Shown piece by piece: positions 7,499 to 15,526 of a stretch of DNA of 27,171 nucleotides. Below the pieces are notes generated by a model that searched no databases, was not told the DNA's origin, and saw only the letters and a program-made list of their open reading frames with translations. Every line of letters begins with the position of its first letter. The stretch's first letter is position 1. Location: contig JAYWHK010000139.1 in assembly GCA_043777755.1 (NCBI GenBank), forward strand, positions 1 to 27,171, read 5' to 3'. The position numbers were made by a program, and so were the translations under genes. The DNA comes from CANHEE01 sp043777755. Its GTDB lineage: Bacteria; Bacteroidota; Bacteroidia; Chitinophagales; Saprospiraceae.

Positions 7499-8098
7499 AT
7501 GGATTTAATGGGTCTTTTACAAGGACAATTGTCTGACGCTGTATTAAGTCAATTGAGCAATCAAATTGGCGGCGATAAAGAACAAACAGCAAGTGCTGCA
7601 AATGGCGTTCTTCAAACACTTTTGGGTGGTTTGGCAAAAAACGCTGCTGGTGGTGGTGCTGATGCTATTGCAAATACTTTAGATACGCACCATGCAGATG
7701 GAGGTATTTTAAGTAATTTGACGAGCTTAATTGGCGGACAACTGGGTCAGTCTAGTGCATCAAATGGTTTGGGTATTTTGCAACACATTTTAGGTGATAA
7801 ACAAAATGCAGCAGCTGAAATGATTGGACAAAACTCAGGTTTGAGTGGTGGACAAGTAGGTAACTTGATGCAAATTTTAGCTCCTTTAGTTATGTCGCAA
7901 TTGGGTCAAGCAAAGCAACAAAATGGCTTAGATGCTGGTGGAATTGCTTCGTTATTGACGAATGTAGCTGGCGGTCAGCAACAAGCTGGCGGCGGTATGA
8001 TGATGAATATGATTACTAAGTTTTTGGACAAAGACGGTGATGGTAGCGCAATGGACGAAATCGGAGGTATGTTGATGAATAATTTATTTAAAAAATAA
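7499..8098 (+). CDS. DUF937 family protein
   Basis: 199 residues without a signal peptide. It is rich in Gly, Gln, Asn and Leu and has repeated amphipathic helices such as LLGGLAKNAAGGGADAI and ILQHILGD, typical of DUF937. The function of the family is not established. Near the C-terminus, LDKDGDGSAMDEI contains a DxDxDG calcium-type loop like that of EF-hand or dockerin repeats, although the last loop position is Ile rather than Glu. The gene is monocistronic with a strong terminator. Confidence 0.85.
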   Translation: MDLMGLLQGQLSDAVLSQLSNQIGGDKEQTASAANGVLQTLLGGLAKNAAGGGADAIANTLDTHHADGGILSNLTSLIGGQLGQSSASNGLGILQHILGDKQNAAAEMIGQNSGLSGGQVGNLMQILAPLVMSQLGQAKQQNGLDAGGIASLLTNVAGGQQQAGGGMMMNMITKFLDKDGDGSAMDEIGGMLMNNLFKK

Positions 8099-8124
8099 AT
8101 TGTATCAAATCTATAAGGTACTAA

Positions 8125-8168
8125 GAATAAGAGTTAAATGCTGTAAGCGTTTAACTCTTTTTTTTTTT
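8125..8168 (+). terminator. Rho-independent terminator of DUF937 gene
   Basis: A stem AAGAGTTAAATGCT / AGCGTTTAACTCTT (8129-8142 with 8146-8159, one G-U pair) has a 3-nt loop GTA and is followed by a run of T to 8168. Confidence 0.85.
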
Positions 8169-8305
8169 AGAAAAAATTAAAAGTAATGCTGCTTACAATT
8201 CAATCAATCCTCAAGTAATTGCTTTTAATGAAGCAAACGAAATAAAGAAAGATGCTAAATTTTTTATATTTGGCACGAAAAAACGTATAATTAAAATAGA
8301 TGTAT

Positions 8306-8313
8306 TAATTTTG
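8306..8313 (+). promoter_or_regulatory. Possible -7 box of lpdA
   Basis: TAATTTTG matches TAnnTTTG and is followed by C, as is common. It lies 37 nt before the lpdA start. No clear -33 box is found at the usual distance. Confidence 0.35.
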
Positions 8314-8350
8314 CATCAAATTATTTATACAATAAAAAAAATTTAAAAAT

Positions 8351-9754
8351 ATGTACGACTTAACCGTCATCGGCTCTGGTCCCGGAGGATATGTTGCAGC
8401 AATTCGTGCAGCGCAATTGGGCTTAAAAACAGCAATTATTGAACGTTACAATACGCTCGGTGGCACTTGCTTGAATGTTGGGTGTATTCCGTCAAAGGCT
8501 TTGTTGGATAGTTCGGAACACTACCACAATGCCGTTTCAAAATTCACAACGCACGGCATTGACATCAAAGGTGGAGTAGAAATCAATATGCCGCAAATGA
8601 TTGCTCGCAAAAGCGATGTTATCAACAAAACGTGCAAAGGGATTGAATTTTTGATGAAAAAAAATAAAATCACGGTCTATAATGGGCATGGTTCTTTTGT
8701 TTCTGCCAATAAAATCGCTATTAAAAAAGCTGATGGAAGCGTTGAAGAAATCGAAACTAAAAACACCATTATCGCAACAGGTTCAAAACCTATTACTCCT
8801 GCGGTAATGAACTACGATAAAAAAAGAATCATTACTTCCACGGAAGCCTTGAATCTTCAAGACGTTCCTAAAAGTATGGTCATTATTGGTGGCGGTGTTA
8901 TTGGATTAGAGTTGGGTTCTGTTTACGCTCGTTTGGGCTGCAAAGTAGAAGTTATTGAGTTTATGGATAGGATTATTGCTGGAATGGACGCTGACTGTAG
9001 TAAAGAATTGCAAAAATCATTGCAAAAAATAGGTATTAATTTTTATCTTGGTCATGCCGTAAGTGGCGTAAGCAATAATGGAGATACCGTAAAAGTTGAA
9101 TTTTCAAAAAAGGGTAGTGAGGAAAAGCAAAGCATCGAAGCGGAATATTGCCTTTTGGCATTGGGTCGCCGACCTTATACGGATAGCTTAGGTTTAGAAA
9201 ATGCTGGTGTTCAGTTAGATGAGCGAGGTAGAGTCAATGTTGATGCTCATTTACAAACAAATGTTGCAGGAATTTATGCCATTGGTGATGTTATAAAAGG
9301 TGCAATGTTGGCGCACAAAGCAGAAGAAGAAGGTGTTTTTGTCGCAGAAACCATTGTTGGACAACATCCACACATCAATTATAACTTAATTCCTGGCGTT
9401 GTTTATACTTGGCCAGAAGTTGCAGCTGTTGGTTATACAGAAGAACAACTAAAAGAAATGGGAACTCCTTACAAAAGTGGAAAATTCCCGTTTGCAGCGT
9501 TGGGTCGTGCAAGAGCAAGTATGGACATCGAAGGTATGGTGAAAGTGTTGGCTCATGCTGATACAGACGAAATTTTGGGCGTTCACATGGTTGGGCCTCG
9601 TACCGCAGATATGATTGCAGAAGCGGTAGCATTAATGGAGTTCCGAGCTTCAGCAGAAGATGCCTCACGCATAAGTCATGCACATCCAACTTATACAGAA
9701 GCGTTCAAAGAAGCAGCTTTGGCAGCAACGGGAAATCGAGCAATACACGTTTAA
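8351..9754 (+). CDS. lpdA: Dihydrolipoyl dehydrogenase (E3)
   Basis: A 467-residue FAD-dependent disulfide oxidoreductase that reoxidises dihydrolipoamide with NAD+ in the pyruvate, 2-oxoglutarate and branched-chain dehydrogenase complexes and in glycine cleavage. The FAD motif GSGPGG is at 8-13. The redox-active disulfide C40-LNVG-C45 lies in GGTCLNVGCIPSKAL. A second Rossmann motif GGGVIGLELG binds NAD. The AIGD segment near residue 315 contacts FAD, and the C-terminal HxHPT motif supplies the catalytic base H445, paired with E450. It stands alone, without E1 or E2 genes next to it, as is usual for a shared E3. Confidence 0.97.
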   Translation: MYDLTVIGSGPGGYVAAIRAAQLGLKTAIIERYNTLGGTCLNVGCIPSKALLDSSEHYHNAVSKFTTHGIDIKGGVEINMPQMIARKSDVINKTCKGIEFLMKKNKITVYNGHGSFVSANKIAIKKADGSVEEIETKNTIIATGSKPITPAVMNYDKKRIITSTEALNLQDVPKSMVIIGGGVIGLELGSVYARLGCKVEVIEFMDRIIAGMDADCSKELQKSLQKIGINFYLGHAVSGVSNNGDTVKVEFSKKGSEEKQSIEAEYCLLALGRRPYTDSLGLENAGVQLDERGRVNVDAHLQTNVAGIYAIGDVIKGAMLAHKAEEEGVFVAETIVGQHPHINYNLIPGVVYTWPEVAAVGYTEEQLKEMGTPYKSGKFPFAALGRARASMDIEGMVKVLAHADTDEILGVHMVGPRTADMIAEAVALMEFRASAEDASRISHAHPTYTEAFKEAALAATGNRAIHV

Positions 9755-9790
9755 TACTTGCAAACTTAGTGTTGATAAATGTGTTAGGTC

Positions 9791-9859
9791 TACAAAAAAA
9801 TATAGCGGAGTATTTCGTGTACCTTCGGTACACGAAATACTCCGCTATATTTTTTTGTA
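9791..9859. terminator. Perfect 33-bp hairpin, bidirectional terminator
   Basis: The arms 9791-9823 and 9827-9859 are perfectly complementary over 33 bp with a TTC loop closed as CCTTCGG, which can fold as a stable UUCG-type tetraloop. The left arm starts with a seven-A run and the right arm ends with a seven-T run, so it can terminate in both directions between the convergent lpdA and photolyase genes. Confidence 0.8.
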
Positions 9860-9966
9860 TATACACAACGAGAAGTGATTTTGGTATTTTAAATTTGTGT
9901 AAAACATTGAATAACAATCTCTTACAATCTCTTAAATATCCAATAACTAATATCCGCTGTATGTAT
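9860..9966. repeat. Dispersed intergenic repeat B, copy 2
   Basis: About 107 bp starting TATACACAACG directly after the 33-bp hairpin. It contains TTTTAAATTTGTG and AAATATCCAATAACTAATATCC, shared with the copy at 6081-6188. The right end (TGTATGTA) has lost its match to the left terminal repeat. Confidence 0.65.
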
Positions 9967-9971
9967 TTCAG

Positions 9972-11336
9972 CTACATTTTGCCTTTTTCTAATCCTTCCT
10001 TATACGTTTTAAGGCAACGTTCTCTTGCTAATTTATGATCTACTATTGGTTTGACATAGTTGAATGTACCAAATTCTGGCACCCATTTTTTAATGTACTT
10101 ACATTCTTTGTCAAATTTTTTCATTTGCTCCTCAGGATTAAAAATACGGAAATAGGGAGCTGCATCAGTGCCACAACCCGCTGCCCATTGCCAACCACCA
10201 TTGTTGCTGGCAAGATCAAAATCCAAGAGTTTTTTTGCAAAATAAGCTTCTCCCATTCGCCAATCGTGCAAAAGGTGTTTTGTCAAAAAACTCGCTGTAA
10301 TCATGCGTACACGGTTGTGCATGTGACCCGTAGCGTTCAACTCACGCATCCCAGCATCTACGATGGGATAACCCGTTTTTCCATCACACCATTTTTGAAA
10401 TTCAACTTCATCAAAACGCCACTCGATAGATTCGTATTCTGGTCGGAAAGCATTTTTTTGAACGTGAGGAAAATTACCTAAAATTTGTCCATAAAAATCT
10501 CTCCAAATCAATTCGTTTAAGAAAGTTTGATTTAAATACAAGGCTTTTAAGGCTTTATCTCTAATGCTAATTGTCCCAAAACGAAGGTGAAGACCCAATC
10601 TCGACGTTCCTTCAATGGCTGGAAAGTTACGATTAACGTCGTAGTTTTTAATCAAACTCATCGAAACAGAAGTGGAAGGAATCCGAATAGAAGAACGCTC
10701 AAAACTCATTGTTTCTAAACTTGGAATCTCATCTGTGTTGCTTGTTTTTTGTAAAAAACGATTAAAATATTTTTCCGTAGGATAAGGTTTTAGGTAATAA
10801 GAAATCTCCTTCTCTTCTCCGTTTGTATTTGTCCAATTGGACATTTTACTATTTAATTTAGCCATCCATTTTTTTGAATAAGGCGTAAAAACAGTATATG
10901 GCTTGCCATCGTCTTTGAGGACTTCGTTTTTATCAAAAATTAAATGGTCTTTGAATTGATGAAAAGGAATATTTTGTGCTGCCAATTTTTCTTTCAGCTT
11001 TTCATCTCGGTCTATCGCATATCGCTCCCAGTCTTTATTGGTAAAAACAGCTTCAATATCAATTTTTTGTAGCAATTGCTCCCAAACTTCTTCTGGACGA
11101 CCATATTCTACCAACAAATCACTACCTAATGCTTTGAGTTCCGCTTTCAACGCCACAATTGTATCGTATAAAAAAGTTACACGGGCATCTTTTTTGTCTT
11201 CCAATCGCTCCAAAATATTTTTATCAAAAATAAAAATAGGCAATACATTTTCGTGTGCTTTGAGCGCACGATAAAGCCCTGCATTGTCTTGTAGGCGCAA
11301 GTCCCTGCGAAACCAAAAAATACTTGTTTTTTTCAT
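9972..11336 (-). CDS. phrB: Deoxyribodipyrimidine photolyase (class I CPD photolyase)
   Basis: Light-driven repair of cyclobutane pyrimidine dimers, using FAD and an antenna cofactor. The 454-residue protein starts at MKKTSIFWFRRDLRL; an ATG 21 nt upstream in frame is not supported by conservation. The N-terminal antenna domain (about 1-130) has the FWFRRDLRLQDN motif. The C-terminal FAD domain has GMRELNATGHMHNRVRM, a W-R-x-G-E segment, and NNGGWQWAAGCGTDAAPYFRIFNP, close to the E. coli PhrB pattern and including the Asn next to the flavin. The NNGGWQWAA and TDAAPYFRIFNP pattern argues for a CPD photolyase rather than a Cry-DASH or (6-4) enzyme. The gene is divergent from the histidine kinase. 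Confidence 0.93.
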   Translation of the reverse strand: MKKTSIFWFRRDLRLQDNAGLYRALKAHENVLPIFIFDKNILERLEDKKDARVTFLYDTIVALKAELKALGSDLLVEYGRPEEVWEQLLQKIDIEAVFTNKDWERYAIDRDEKLKEKLAAQNIPFHQFKDHLIFDKNEVLKDDGKPYTVFTPYSKKWMAKLNSKMSNWTNTNGEEKEISYYLKPYPTEKYFNRFLQKTSNTDEIPSLETMSFERSSIRIPSTSVSMSLIKNYDVNRNFPAIEGTSRLGLHLRFGTISIRDKALKALYLNQTFLNELIWRDFYGQILGNFPHVQKNAFRPEYESIEWRFDEVEFQKWCDGKTGYPIVDAGMRELNATGHMHNRVRMITASFLTKHLLHDWRMGEAYFAKKLLDFDLASNNGGWQWAAGCGTDAAPYFRIFNPEEQMKKFDKECKYIKKWVPEFGTFNYVKPIVDHKLARERCLKTYKEGLEKGKM

Positions 11337-11384
11337 AAATATTAAAAAAATTGTCAAAATACAACATTTTTACCCCTAAAAGGT

Positions 11385-11414
11385 TTTGCAAAAACAAATA
11401 AAATAGTAATTTTA
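11385..11414 (+). promoter_or_regulatory. Probable promoter of the histidine kinase gene
   Basis: TTTG (11385-11388), an 18-nt spacer, then TAATTTTA (11407-11414), one mismatch from TAnnTTTG. It lies 39 nt before the start codon. Confidence 0.45.
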
Positions 11415-11453
11415 CCGTTAAGGAAACGTCAAACAGAGAACTAAAAATTAAAA

Positions 11454-12626
11454 ATGGATATTTATCAAAAAAAATCGCATTGGAAAGTATATTTAGCGGT
11501 AGCAGGTGTGTTTATCGTTGCTGTTTCGATGTATTATACCAATTATTTGGTTAAAAAATTAGAAGAAGAAGAGAATAAAAGGATTAAAATCTGGGCAACT
11601 GCACAAGAACGCCTTAATATGAGTATGATGGATACGACGAGCGATTTTACCCTTCATACAGAAATTTTAGAAGCCAATACGACCATTCCTGTTATTTTGG
11701 TGAATGATGGTGGCGGTATTGATGGTGTCCGAAATTTTGGCGAAGAAAAAGACATTGACCCTAACTTTCTGACTTCCAATGAATTAAAAAATGAATTGGC
11801 TCAACTCAAACTCGAAGGACAAGAACCTATTCCTATCGAAGGGTTTAAAATTTACCATAAACAATCAAGAATTTTAATTTTATTGCGCTACTTTCCATTG
11901 GTACAATTTATTTTGATTGGCGCATTTATTCTTTTTGGTTATTTGGGTTTTAGCAATGCTCGTCGGGCAGAACAGAATCAAGTTTGGGTCGGAATGGCGA
12001 AAGAAACAGCCCATCAATTGGGTACGCCAATTAGTGCGATTATAGGTTGGATTGATTACTTGAAAACGATGTATGAAAATGAAGAAAGCACTCAGGAAGT
12101 TCTTTCTGAATTAGACAAAGACGTGGAACGCTTGAATCTTATCGCTGACCGTTTCTCAAAAATTGGCTCAGAACCCGTCTTGAATCCTATAAATATCTAC
12201 GAAGAGTTAGAAATTTGCAGACAATATATGCAAAAACGTTCTTCTCGACATATTGTTTTTGACTTCCCAACGGTAACAAATCATGCGCCTTTGATGGCAA
12301 AAATCAATCCTCCTTTGTTTGATTGGGTCATTGAAAACCTGTTGCGCAACTCTCTTGATGCTATGGACGGTACGGGTAAAATCAGCGCAGAAGTCAGCGA
12401 AGATGCTAATTACATCATCATAGATGTAACAGATACAGGCAAAGGAATTCCTGCTGCTAAATTCAAAACTGTGTTTAATCCTGGTTTTACAACCAAAAAA
12501 CGTGGCTGGGGCTTAGGACTGTCACTTGCGATGCGTATCATCAAAGATTACCACAAAGGAAAAATATTTGTGAAAAAATCTATTCCAAACGAAGCGACAA
12601 CGTTCACAATAAAGCTACCTAAATAA
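11454..12626 (+). CDS. Membrane sensor histidine kinase
   Basis: 390 residues. TM1 (about 12-31) and TM2 (about 143-165) flank an extracytoplasmic sensor segment of about 110 residues with no recognised fold. A dimerisation/phosphoacceptor region follows with H187 in ETAHQLGTPISA. The ATP-binding domain has an N-box (NLLRNSLDAMD), a G1 motif (DTGKGIP) and an F/G2 region (NPGFTTKKRGWGLGLSLA). No response regulator lies next to it, so it is an orphan kinase in this window. It may share a transcript with the UMF1 permease 113 nt downstream, but an intervening -7-like box (TATATTTC, 12705-12712) suggests the permease has its own promoter. Confidence 0.92.
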   Translation: MDIYQKKSHWKVYLAVAGVFIVAVSMYYTNYLVKKLEEEENKRIKIWATAQERLNMSMMDTTSDFTLHTEILEANTTIPVILVNDGGGIDGVRNFGEEKDIDPNFLTSNELKNELAQLKLEGQEPIPIEGFKIYHKQSRILILLRYFPLVQFILIGAFILFGYLGFSNARRAEQNQVWVGMAKETAHQLGTPISAIIGWIDYLKTMYENEESTQEVLSELDKDVERLNLIADRFSKIGSEPVLNPINIYEELEICRQYMQKRSSRHIVFDFPTVTNHAPLMAKINPPLFDWVIENLLRNSLDAMDGTGKISAEVSEDANYIIIDVTDTGKGIPAAKFKTVFNPGFTTKKRGWGLGLSLAMRIIKDYHKGKIFVKKSIPNEATTFTIKLPK

Positions 12627-12739
12627 AATGTAAAAGTCTAAATGTAAAATTCAAAAGTCCTGTTAATCAGCAACTTATGAATCCAACCTGTACTATTTAT
12701 TTTTTATATTTCGCTAAATAATATCAAAACTAAAACAAA

Positions 12740-14011
12740 ATGATTAAAAACGACAAAAAAGTTATTGAAGGTTGGGCGATGTTCGACTGGGCAAATTCTG
12801 CTTATTCTTTGGTAATTTCTACGGCTATTTTCCCTTCTTATTTTGAAGAAATCTATAAAAATGGTGTTACTTGGTTCGGGCGAGCAATTGGCGGCTCTGA
12901 ATTATTTGCTTTTTGCGTATCCGCTTCTTATTTATTGATGGCATTTTTATCGCCAATTTTGTCAGGAATCGCTGATTATGGCGGAAAAAAGAAAGTTTTT
13001 CTTAGTTTTTTCACCGTTTTAGGCTCTTTAGGCTGTATATCGCTTTGGTGGTTTGATGAAAATATGCGTTGGCTGGGCGTTGTTGGTTTTATCATCGCAA
13101 CGATTGGTTGGTTAGGTTCTGTCGTATTTTACAATTCCTATTTGCCCGAAATTGCTACCGAAGATCGTTATGACCAAGTGAGTGCAAAGGGATTTTCTTA
13201 TGGTTACATTGGCAGTGTTTTGTTGTTGATTGTGAACTTAGCGATGATTCTCAAATTTGAAACGTTTGGTTTTCCAAATATTGTTTCCGCTACAACCTTA
13301 GCATTTTTGACCGTTGGACTTTGGTGGTTGGGTTTTGCGCAAATCACTTTGCGTCGCCTTCCAGAAGTTTCTTCCAACAAGCCAATGACAAACGTGATTG
13401 CAAAAGGTTTTGCTGGAATCAAAAGAGTTTGGCACAAATTAAATGAGCAACCCAATATAAAGCGTTTTTTACTTTCTTTCTTTTTTTACAATGGTGGTGT
13501 TCAAACAGTGATATATATGGCAACGATTTTTGCAAAAAAAGAATTGGGTTTTGAAACAGCTGAATTGATTATCGTAGTGCTGATTTTACAATTGGTTGGT
13601 ATTGGAGGAGCTTACTTATTTGCAGGCATTTCTGACCGAAAAGGCAACGTTTTTTCCTTAACAATAACACTGACAATTTGGATAGTGGTCTGTATTTTGG
13701 CTTTTTTTGTACAAACAAGTACACAGTTTTATGTTGTTGGCGGCTTAGTTGGCTTGGTTATGGGTGGTGTACAATCCCTATCAAGAGCAACATATTCTAA
13801 ATTAATTCCAGAAAACACAACCGAATCCGCTTCTTATTTTAGCTTTTATGACGTTGTGGATAAAATTTCTGTTGTTTTAGGAACAGTAATTTTTGGCGTT
13901 GTTAATAACATTACAGGAAATATGAGGATAAGTTCACTGACGCTCGGAATATTGTTTATTTTAGGAATTTTATTGATTCGCAGAGTCAGCATCGGTCGCA
14001 ATAATCATTGA
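12740..14011 (+). CDS. MFS transporter, UMF1/Atg22-like family
   Basis: 423 residues with many hydrophobic helices, consistent with about 12 transmembrane segments. The N-terminal EGWAMFDWANSAYSLVISTAIFPSYF-type motif (10-35) is the signature of the UMF1 family, related to the fungal vacuolar effluxer Atg22. ISDRKGN (near 294-300) is the MFS loop motif in the second half. The transported substrate is not known; amino acid efflux is suggested only by Atg22. It sits in the inner membrane. Confidence 0.9.
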   Translation: MIKNDKKVIEGWAMFDWANSAYSLVISTAIFPSYFEEIYKNGVTWFGRAIGGSELFAFCVSASYLLMAFLSPILSGIADYGGKKKVFLSFFTVLGSLGCISLWWFDENMRWLGVVGFIIATIGWLGSVVFYNSYLPEIATEDRYDQVSAKGFSYGYIGSVLLLIVNLAMILKFETFGFPNIVSATTLAFLTVGLWWLGFAQITLRRLPEVSSNKPMTNVIAKGFAGIKRVWHKLNEQPNIKRFLLSFFFYNGGVQTVIYMATIFAKKELGFETAELIIVVLILQLVGIGGAYLFAGISDRKGNVFSLTITLTIWIVVCILAFFVQTSTQFYVVGGLVGLVMGGVQSLSRATYSKLIPENTTESASYFSFYDVVDKISVVLGTVIFGVVNNITGNMRISSLTLGILFILGILLIRRVSIGRNNH

Positions 14012-14060
14012 TAAATTGTAAGAACTTAACCACGTGTAAAATTAAAAAAAAGTTTTACAA

Positions 14061-14131
14061 AGATTAGTGAAATTTGATTTAATCGTTGCATCACGATTAG
14101 TGAAAATTCGTAAAATTAGAGAAAATTCGTG
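14061..14131. repeat. Short degenerate direct repeats
   Basis: GATTAGTGAAA occurs at 14062-14072 and 14095-14105. ATTAGTGAAAATTCGTA is followed after a short gap by ATTAGAGAAAATTCGTG (about 14096-14131). The repeat lies between the convergent permease and DUF2520 genes and looks like decayed intergenic repeat sequence. Confidence 0.4.
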
Positions 14132-14157
14132 TTTAAAAAAATACGCTAAGTAAATTT

Positions 14158-14928
14158 TTACTTGTTATAAAAATCCAATACATTCTTAGTCATCAAAGCA
14201 TAGATTTCTTGAAAATCACTGAACTGAGAAAGGTAAGAAAGGTGTCTGTCAATGGTCACTTGGTCGCCACGACGAGCAGGCCCTGTTTGCATAGAAGAAG
14301 GTGGAAAATGTTCAATCTTGGCAGCCGTTTCTCGAATCAAAGGTTTCAAAATATCAAAAGGCAGTTGTTCGTGCAACAAAATTTCTTCGCCAATATGGTA
14401 CAAATGATTGACAAAATTATTCACAAAAACAGCGGCAACGTGTATTTTTGCACGTTGCTCGTCACTGATGTGATATACTTTTGGCGAAGCATGAAGGGCA
14501 ATTTCATGCAAGAGTGTTTTGTCTTCAAGGCTATTGGCATCTATGCAAATTGGAATTTCATTCCAATCAGGCTGCCTTTTTTTACTAAAAGATTGTAAGG
14601 GATAAAAAACACCATAACGCTTTGATGTTTTTGAAAAAACAGATGATGGAATCGTTCCCGAAGTATGTACAATCAATTGATTATCAATGATTTTTGTCAA
14701 TTTATTCCCTAAGTCTTCAATTCCAGAGTCATGAACAGAAAGGATATAAACATCCGCTTCGTTGTCCAAATCTTCTATTTTATCTGTGATATTAATGCCT
14801 TCCCAATCGCTATTTTTTTCAATATGTCTTGTAAAAACTTGGTGTACCAAAACACCAGAATCTTGAAAACGCCTAATCAAATGCGTTCCAACATTGCCTG
14901 CCCCGAGTATTGTTATTTTTTTTATCAT
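14158..14928 (-). CDS. Rossmann-like/DUF2520 NAD(P)-binding protein
   Basis: 256 residues. The N-terminal Rossmann domain begins ITILGAGNVGTHL (GxGxxG at 9-14) and contains the strand ADVYILSVHDSGI. LIVHTSGTIPSSVF and YGVFYPLQSFSK (about 90-125) lead into the C-terminal DUF2520 helical domain, with the HVAAVFVNNFVNHLYHIGE helix (about 173-191) and a GPARRGD motif near 225. The fold resembles pyrroline-5-carboxylate reductase and 6-phosphogluconate dehydrogenase-type proteins, but the substrate of this family is not established. A -7 box TATCTTTG lies on the minus strand at 14991-14998. Confidence 0.9.
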   Translation of the reverse strand: MIKKITILGAGNVGTHLIRRFQDSGVLVHQVFTRHIEKNSDWEGINITDKIEDLDNEADVYILSVHDSGIEDLGNKLTKIIDNQLIVHTSGTIPSSVFSKTSKRYGVFYPLQSFSKKRQPDWNEIPICIDANSLEDKTLLHEIALHASPKVYHISDEQRAKIHVAAVFVNNFVNHLYHIGEEILLHEQLPFDILKPLIRETAAKIEHFPPSSMQTGPARRGDQVTIDRHLSYLSQFSDFQEIYALMTKNVLDFYNK

Positions 14929-14990
14929 AAATATTTTATGTATATCGCTCTACACTTACGTAAATATATTGTTACAAGACAATACAGATG

Positions 14991-14998
14991 CAAAGATA
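14991..14998 (-). promoter_or_regulatory. -7 box of the DUF2520 gene
   Basis: TATCTTTG on the minus strand, followed by GC-type context, matches TAnnTTTG exactly and is 62 nt before the start codon. The -33 region is unclear. Confidence 0.4.
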
Positions 14999-15062
14999 AG
15001 TAATAAAACGAAAATACCACTTTTCAGCTATTCCGTTAAATAAAATTAAAATAGGCTTTAGT

Positions 15063-15227
15063 GAATGATTAAATGTTGAAATTTTGTTATGAAAAATAAA
15101 ATTACAACCAAATCCGTTTTTTCAAGCATCATTTAATAAAAATTTATTTTTTACATAAAAATTTTACAATCATGTTCAAACAATTGATTTTAGCCTTTTC
15201 ATGTATCTTGTTTTCTTGCGTATTTAG
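15063..15227 (+). repeat. Duplicated 5' region of the exported protein gene at 17006
   Basis: This segment is about 95% identical to 16898-17059. The copied part comprises about 110 bp upstream of the start codon and the first 18-19 codons. I count about seven differences, all upstream of the ATG; the coding part is identical. The copy is cut off at TATTTAG (15221-15227). Confidence 0.85.
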
Positions 15228-15231
15228 ATGA
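15172..15231 (+). pseudogene. 5' gene fragment, copy of the 17006 gene start
   Basis: It encodes the same signal-peptide start as the 17006 gene (MFKQLILAFSCILFSCVF), then one Arg and a TGA stop: 19 codons in all. The reading frame is lost because the DNA switches to an unrelated gene end at 15221-15227. It is not expected to make a functional protein. Confidence 0.8.
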
Positions 15232-15355
15232 ACCAGTTCGAACCATTGGCGCAGAAGATCTGCTAGCCATTCCTTTAAACGAAACGTTGGAAAAAACAAT
15301 GATTCCGTCTATTGAAAAAGTGCAGGCTGCTGTGGAACGTATTTTGAGGCATTAA
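15221..15355 (+). pseudogene. 3' fragment of a probable 2-oxoacid dehydrogenase E1 beta gene
   Basis: In this frame 44 codons read YLDEPVRTIGAEDLLAIP, then LNETLEKTMIPSIEK, then a helix ending ILRH and a TAA. The pattern resembles the extreme C-terminus of TPP-dependent E1 component beta (or fused alpha/beta) subunits of Bacteroidota, where YLDAPV-R-G and P-N-LE--MLP--EKV occur. There is no start and no upstream part. It joins the copied 5' end of the 17006 gene at TATTTAG, a sequence also present in the intact 17006 gene. The protein identity is from memory of the family and only moderately sure. Confidence 0.55.
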
Positions 15356-15405
15356 CAATTATGTATATTCGAGCAAATAATTATTACATTTTAGCTAAAA
15401 CACTA

Positions 15406-15434
15406 TTTGTTCTCAATAGCAATCATTATATTTG
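15406..15434 (+). promoter_or_regulatory. Promoter of the unknown lipoprotein gene
   Basis: TTTG (15406-15409), a 17-nt spacer, then TATATTTG (15427-15434); both boxes are exact. The predicted leader is about 85 nt. Confidence 0.55.
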
Positions 15435-15526
15435 CCATGCTTTATTATGGCTTTTTACAAAATTATATTGAGTAACGAAAAAATCACTATACCATAAAAA
15501 AATTATTTTAAAAACTATTGATCAAA

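Noticed and set aside
9375..9689. 104-codon minus-strand open frame inside lpdA
   Set aside because: Antisense to the conserved dimerisation domain of lpdA, with no recognisable protein features.
10035..10481. 148-codon plus-strand open frame inside the photolyase gene
   Set aside because: It is antisense to the highly conserved FAD domain of the photolyase, has no signal or domain, and its codons look like a shadow of the real gene.
14036..14058. Hairpin GTAAAA/TTTTAC after the permease gene as a terminator
   Set aside because: The stem is only 6 bp of mostly A-T pairs, the loop is long and A-rich, and no T-run follows.
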